Assembly (NCBI RefSeq): GCF_002564045.1
Contig: NZ_PDJK01000002.1
Span: 5,394,001 to 5,458,000 of the forward strand
Reading direction: 5' to 3'
Length of the DNA: 64,000 nucleotides
From: Amycolatopsis sulphurea
Lineage (GTDB): Bacteria; Actinomycetota; Actinomycetes; Mycobacteriales; Pseudonocardiaceae
Under the pieces are notes generated by a model. The model was not told the origin of the DNA. It saw nothing but the letters and a program-made list of their open reading frames with translations, and did no database searches. This document shows positions 62,004 to 64,000 of this stretch, one piece after another; within the stretch, counting starts at the first letter, position 1; the number at the start of each line of letters is the position of its first letter. Position numbers and translations under genes: made by a program.

Positions 62004-62034
62004 CGGCCTGTCCGTGATCGTTATCGGCAGGCCG
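62004..62034. terminator. Inverted repeat next to the tRNA fragment
   Basis: CGGCCTG, 17 bases, CAGGCCG, followed by TTTCTG. It could be a terminator or part of an integrase arm site. The remaining stretch to 62252 has no gene that I can support. Confidence 0.35.
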
Positions 62035-62252
62035 TTTCTGATTGTGGGGAGCGTATGGGGAGCACAGACTCCTGACCACAACCCTGGATCCGAAGTGGTC
62101 ATGACGGGTTGGTTCCAGGAGACGCTTGCCGGGCTCCGGGGCACGGTTTGATGGTTCGGGAAGTTTCGTACCGGAGCGGGGCTCGGGTGGCAACGCGACG
62201 GCAACGGCCGGTAGCTGTCGTCCTTGAGGCGGCCACCTCACGTCGTCGGGTG

Positions 62253-63632
62253 TCAAGCGGACGGGCGGGGAGTGGCGGTCAGGTGGAAGTCGCTGGGGGT
62301 CAGCACGGCTTTGGGTCTGGGACGGGGCGGGGGCTCGGTGGTGCGGCGCAGTTGCCAGCGTGCGGCGATGGTCGCCAGCACGACGACCGCCTCGGTCATC
62401 ACGAAGTTGTCTCCCATGCATTTGCGGGCGCCGCCGCTGAAGGTGAAGAACGCGTCAGTGGCGTCCTTCGTTATGGCGCCGGGCAGCCACCGGTCCGGGT
62501 CGAATCGTTCTGGATCCGGGAAAAGCTGGGGGTCATGGTTGAGGACGTACGGGCTGTAGACGGCGTAGCTGCCGGCCGGGATGAGGAACCCTCCGAGCTT
62601 CACGTCGGTGGTGGCGCGGCGGGGTAGAAGCCATCCTGGGGGCCACATACGCAGGGCTTCTGTGAACACCCGCCGGGTGTAGTCCAACTGTGGTAAGTCC
62701 GCTACGGACGGACCGGGACGCCCGTCCAGCACGGTAACGGCCTCGGTGTGCAGACGGTGGTCTATCTCGGGATCGTCAGCGACCGCGCTGAGCGTCCAGG
62801 ACAACGCGGTGACACTGCTTTCCAGGCCGCCGACCATGATGGACACGACCTCGTCGTGAATCTGCTGGTCGCTCATGGGGCTGCCGTGTTCGTCGCGGGC
62901 GGCCAGGAGCAGGGACAGCAGGTCGCCGCGGTCGAGGTCGCGCGCCCGAGTATCGGCGATCATCTGGTCGATCACCGCGTGCAACCGGCTCAGCGCGGCC
63001 TCGAAACGGCGGTTGCCCGGTAGGGGCAAGCGGGTCATGGCCGCTGGCAGCATGCCCCGTAGTCCGACCCCGCGCGCTGCGGCCCGAATATCACGAGTGA
63101 CCTCGCGAGACACGTCGTTGGCGAGACCAGGCCCGCATACCGTCCCGGTGAGGATCGTGGCCACCAGCACACCGATCTCGTCGGGGAAGTCCAGTCTCCG
63201 TCCGGGCGACCAGCCCTGGATCTGGGCCAAGGTCGTCTCGCGCATCGTGTCCACATAGGAGTTGATGCGCTGTTTGCGGAACATCGGCTGGATCATGCGG
63301 CGTTGTCGGTGGTGCAGGTCGCCGTCGGAGGTGCCGAGGCCGTTGCCGACCATGCGGCGCACGTGGTCGAGCAGCATCCCGCGCTTGGTGAACGGACCCC
63401 GATCGCTGCCCTGGTCGATCAGCAGTTCTCGGGTCAGGGCGGGATCGTTGAGCAGGTAAAAAGTCTTCGTGCCGACGGCGAACCGCACGATAGGACCGCG
63501 GTCGCGTTGGGAGTTGACAAAGTTCAACGGGCGTCTCAGCAACGAGGGGGTGTGACCGAGCAAAGGAATTCGGCCTGGCGCCATCGGCGCCGTCGAACGG
63601 GCTGCGGAATCGTGACTGGAGACAGCACACAT
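62253..63632 (-). CDS. Cytochrome P450, terpene-oxidising type
   Basis: A 459-residue P450 like pentalenene oxygenase/CYP170-type enzymes. PGRIPLLGHTPSLLRRPLNF is the proline-rich entry, the I-helix region is SIMVGGLESSVTALSWTL, ExxR is in VFTEALRMWPPG, and the heme loop is FFTFSGGARKCMGDNFVM. The ATG at 63632 follows AAGGAGAA. It lies 115 bases downstream of a terpene synthase gene on the same strand, so it probably oxidises that enzyme's hydrocarbon product. Confidence 0.92.
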   Translation of the reverse strand: MCAVSSHDSAARSTAPMAPGRIPLLGHTPSLLRRPLNFVNSQRDRGPIVRFAVGTKTFYLLNDPALTRELLIDQGSDRGPFTKRGMLLDHVRRMVGNGLGTSDGDLHHRQRRMIQPMFRKQRINSYVDTMRETTLAQIQGWSPGRRLDFPDEIGVLVATILTGTVCGPGLANDVSREVTRDIRAAARGVGLRGMLPAAMTRLPLPGNRRFEAALSRLHAVIDQMIADTRARDLDRGDLLSLLLAARDEHGSPMSDQQIHDEVVSIMVGGLESSVTALSWTLSAVADDPEIDHRLHTEAVTVLDGRPGPSVADLPQLDYTRRVFTEALRMWPPGWLLPRRATTDVKLGGFLIPAGSYAVYSPYVLNHDPQLFPDPERFDPDRWLPGAITKDATDAFFTFSGGARKCMGDNFVMTEAVVVLATIAARWQLRRTTEPPPRPRPKAVLTPSDFHLTATPRPSA

Positions 63633-63747
63633 GCTGGATTCTCCTTTTCTTCGTGGCCGTCAGCGGTGCTGAACCGGCGGCACCATCTGAGATGTCAGCT
63701 ACGGGTTTCAATGACCTCCATCATGTCGTCGTGGGCATTCAGGGGTG

Positions 63748-64000
63748 TCAGCATTTCCATCGGAATTCCTGACTGATGTATTCGGGTTCGACGTAGGAGC
63801 CGGGGACATAACGCAGAGAGTTCTTGGTGTGCCAGGAGTAGACCCCCTGCAGCATGATGCCGATGGTGTGGGCGTATTCGACGGCCCGGTCCTGCCATTG
63901 ACTGAAGTCTGGCAGGTTGTCCGTCAGGGTGATGAGTTCTTTCAGATCGTTGTCGTGGAATTTCAGGGCCATCATGTACGCCTCTGTCAATGACACGTTG
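63748..64000 (-). CDS. Terpene synthase, C-terminal fragment at the right edge
   Basis: The frame enters from the right edge. The visible 84 residues read NVSLTEAYMMALKFHDNDLK, LPDFSQWQDRAVEYAHTIG, MLQGVYSWHTKNSLRYVPGS and YVEPEYISQEFRWKC. The WH-x6-RY pattern is the usual end of bacterial class I sesquiterpene cyclases, after the metal-binding motifs that lie outside the window. The adjacent P450 supports this. Confidence 0.72.
   Translation of the reverse strand, partial: NVSLTEAYMMALKFHDNDLKELITLTDNLPDFSQWQDRAVEYAHTIGIMLQGVYSWHTKNSLRYVPGSYVEPEYISQEFRWKC

Noticed and set aside
61565..62204. Minus-strand open frames reading GDTGIEPVTPSADW and GRYWDRTSDPFG
   Set aside because: These phrases are the well-known mistranslation of a tRNA 3' end; the frames cross the tRNA fragment and a palindromic element and have no start site.

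Overview
The window is very GC-rich actinobacterial DNA. Dense short operons with ATGA/GTGA overlaps, GTG and TTG starts, an XRE/DUF397 pair, 2-methylisoborneol genes and numerous F/Y-poor secreted proteins suggest a Pseudonocardiaceae chromosome. Amycolatopsis is my best guess, from gene content and from the interspersed palindrome GTGAAGGGNCCCTTCAC; this is inference, not a database result.

Layout. 1-2095 is most of a type I cas3 that runs off the left edge. 2207-3626 holds a small membrane protein gene, a decayed IS110-family transposase and hairpins. 3720-13954 is a choline/betaine/sarcosine block: soxBDAG, a GntR and a TetR regulator, then betB-betA. 14430-18485 has a secreted zinc peptidase and a cyclase-family gene broken by a terminal-inverted-repeat element, itself split by an insertion sequence. 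18527-23434 is a four-gene module: a CHAT protease/NTPase/TPR protein, a three-helix membrane protein and two tiny proline-rich proteins. 24518-26490 is the geranyl-PP methyltransferase/2-methylisoborneol synthase pair. 26579-34273 contains a dead ABC ATPase, a malic-enzyme-like pair, ArsR, secreted hydrolases, a CocE-like hydrolase with divergent TetR, and an XRE/DUF397 pair. 34556-43887 contains a low-complexity membrane protein, a P450, a PAP2 phosphatase, several decayed genes and a WXG-like/alpha-beta hydrolase/lipoprotein operon. 44040-52849 is a long catabolic operon (SDRs, D-2-hydroxyacid dehydrogenases, a TIM-barrel isomerase, an idonate-dehydrogenase-like enzyme, an RraA-like aldolase and a 3-hydroxyisobutyrate-dehydrogenase-like enzyme), with one further hydroxyacid dehydrogenase divergent. 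53331-61484 is a LysR gene divergent from pxpABC, an aminotransferase, an MHS-type transporter, a degenerate M24-like protein and an aldo/keto reductase. 61949-61983 is a tRNA 3' end without its 5' half, probably an attachment scar. 62253-64000 is a P450 and the C-terminus of a terpene synthase.

How the genes work together. The bet and sox genes can form the two ends of choline to glycine betaine to (via demethylations not encoded here) sarcosine to glycine and formaldehyde. The pxp operon hydrolyses 5-oxoproline to glutamate, and the neighbouring aminotransferase and transporter fit the same amino-acid-derived route. The 44-53 kb operon looks like oxidation, isomerisation and retro-aldol cleavage of a sugar acid or branched hydroxyacid whose identity the sequence does not reveal.

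The most novel-looking item is a family of short elements dispersed through the intergenic regions. Full copies have imperfect inverted ends CAGGGTnnCGGCAAAGT..., flanking direct repeats of about 10-12 bp, and a 47-bp near-perfect central palindrome made of two GTGAAGGGNCCCTTCAC units around GGACTCAGAGTCC. One copy interrupts a gene and another insertion sequence sits exactly in its centre. The second candidate system is the CHAT module at 18.5-23.4 kb.
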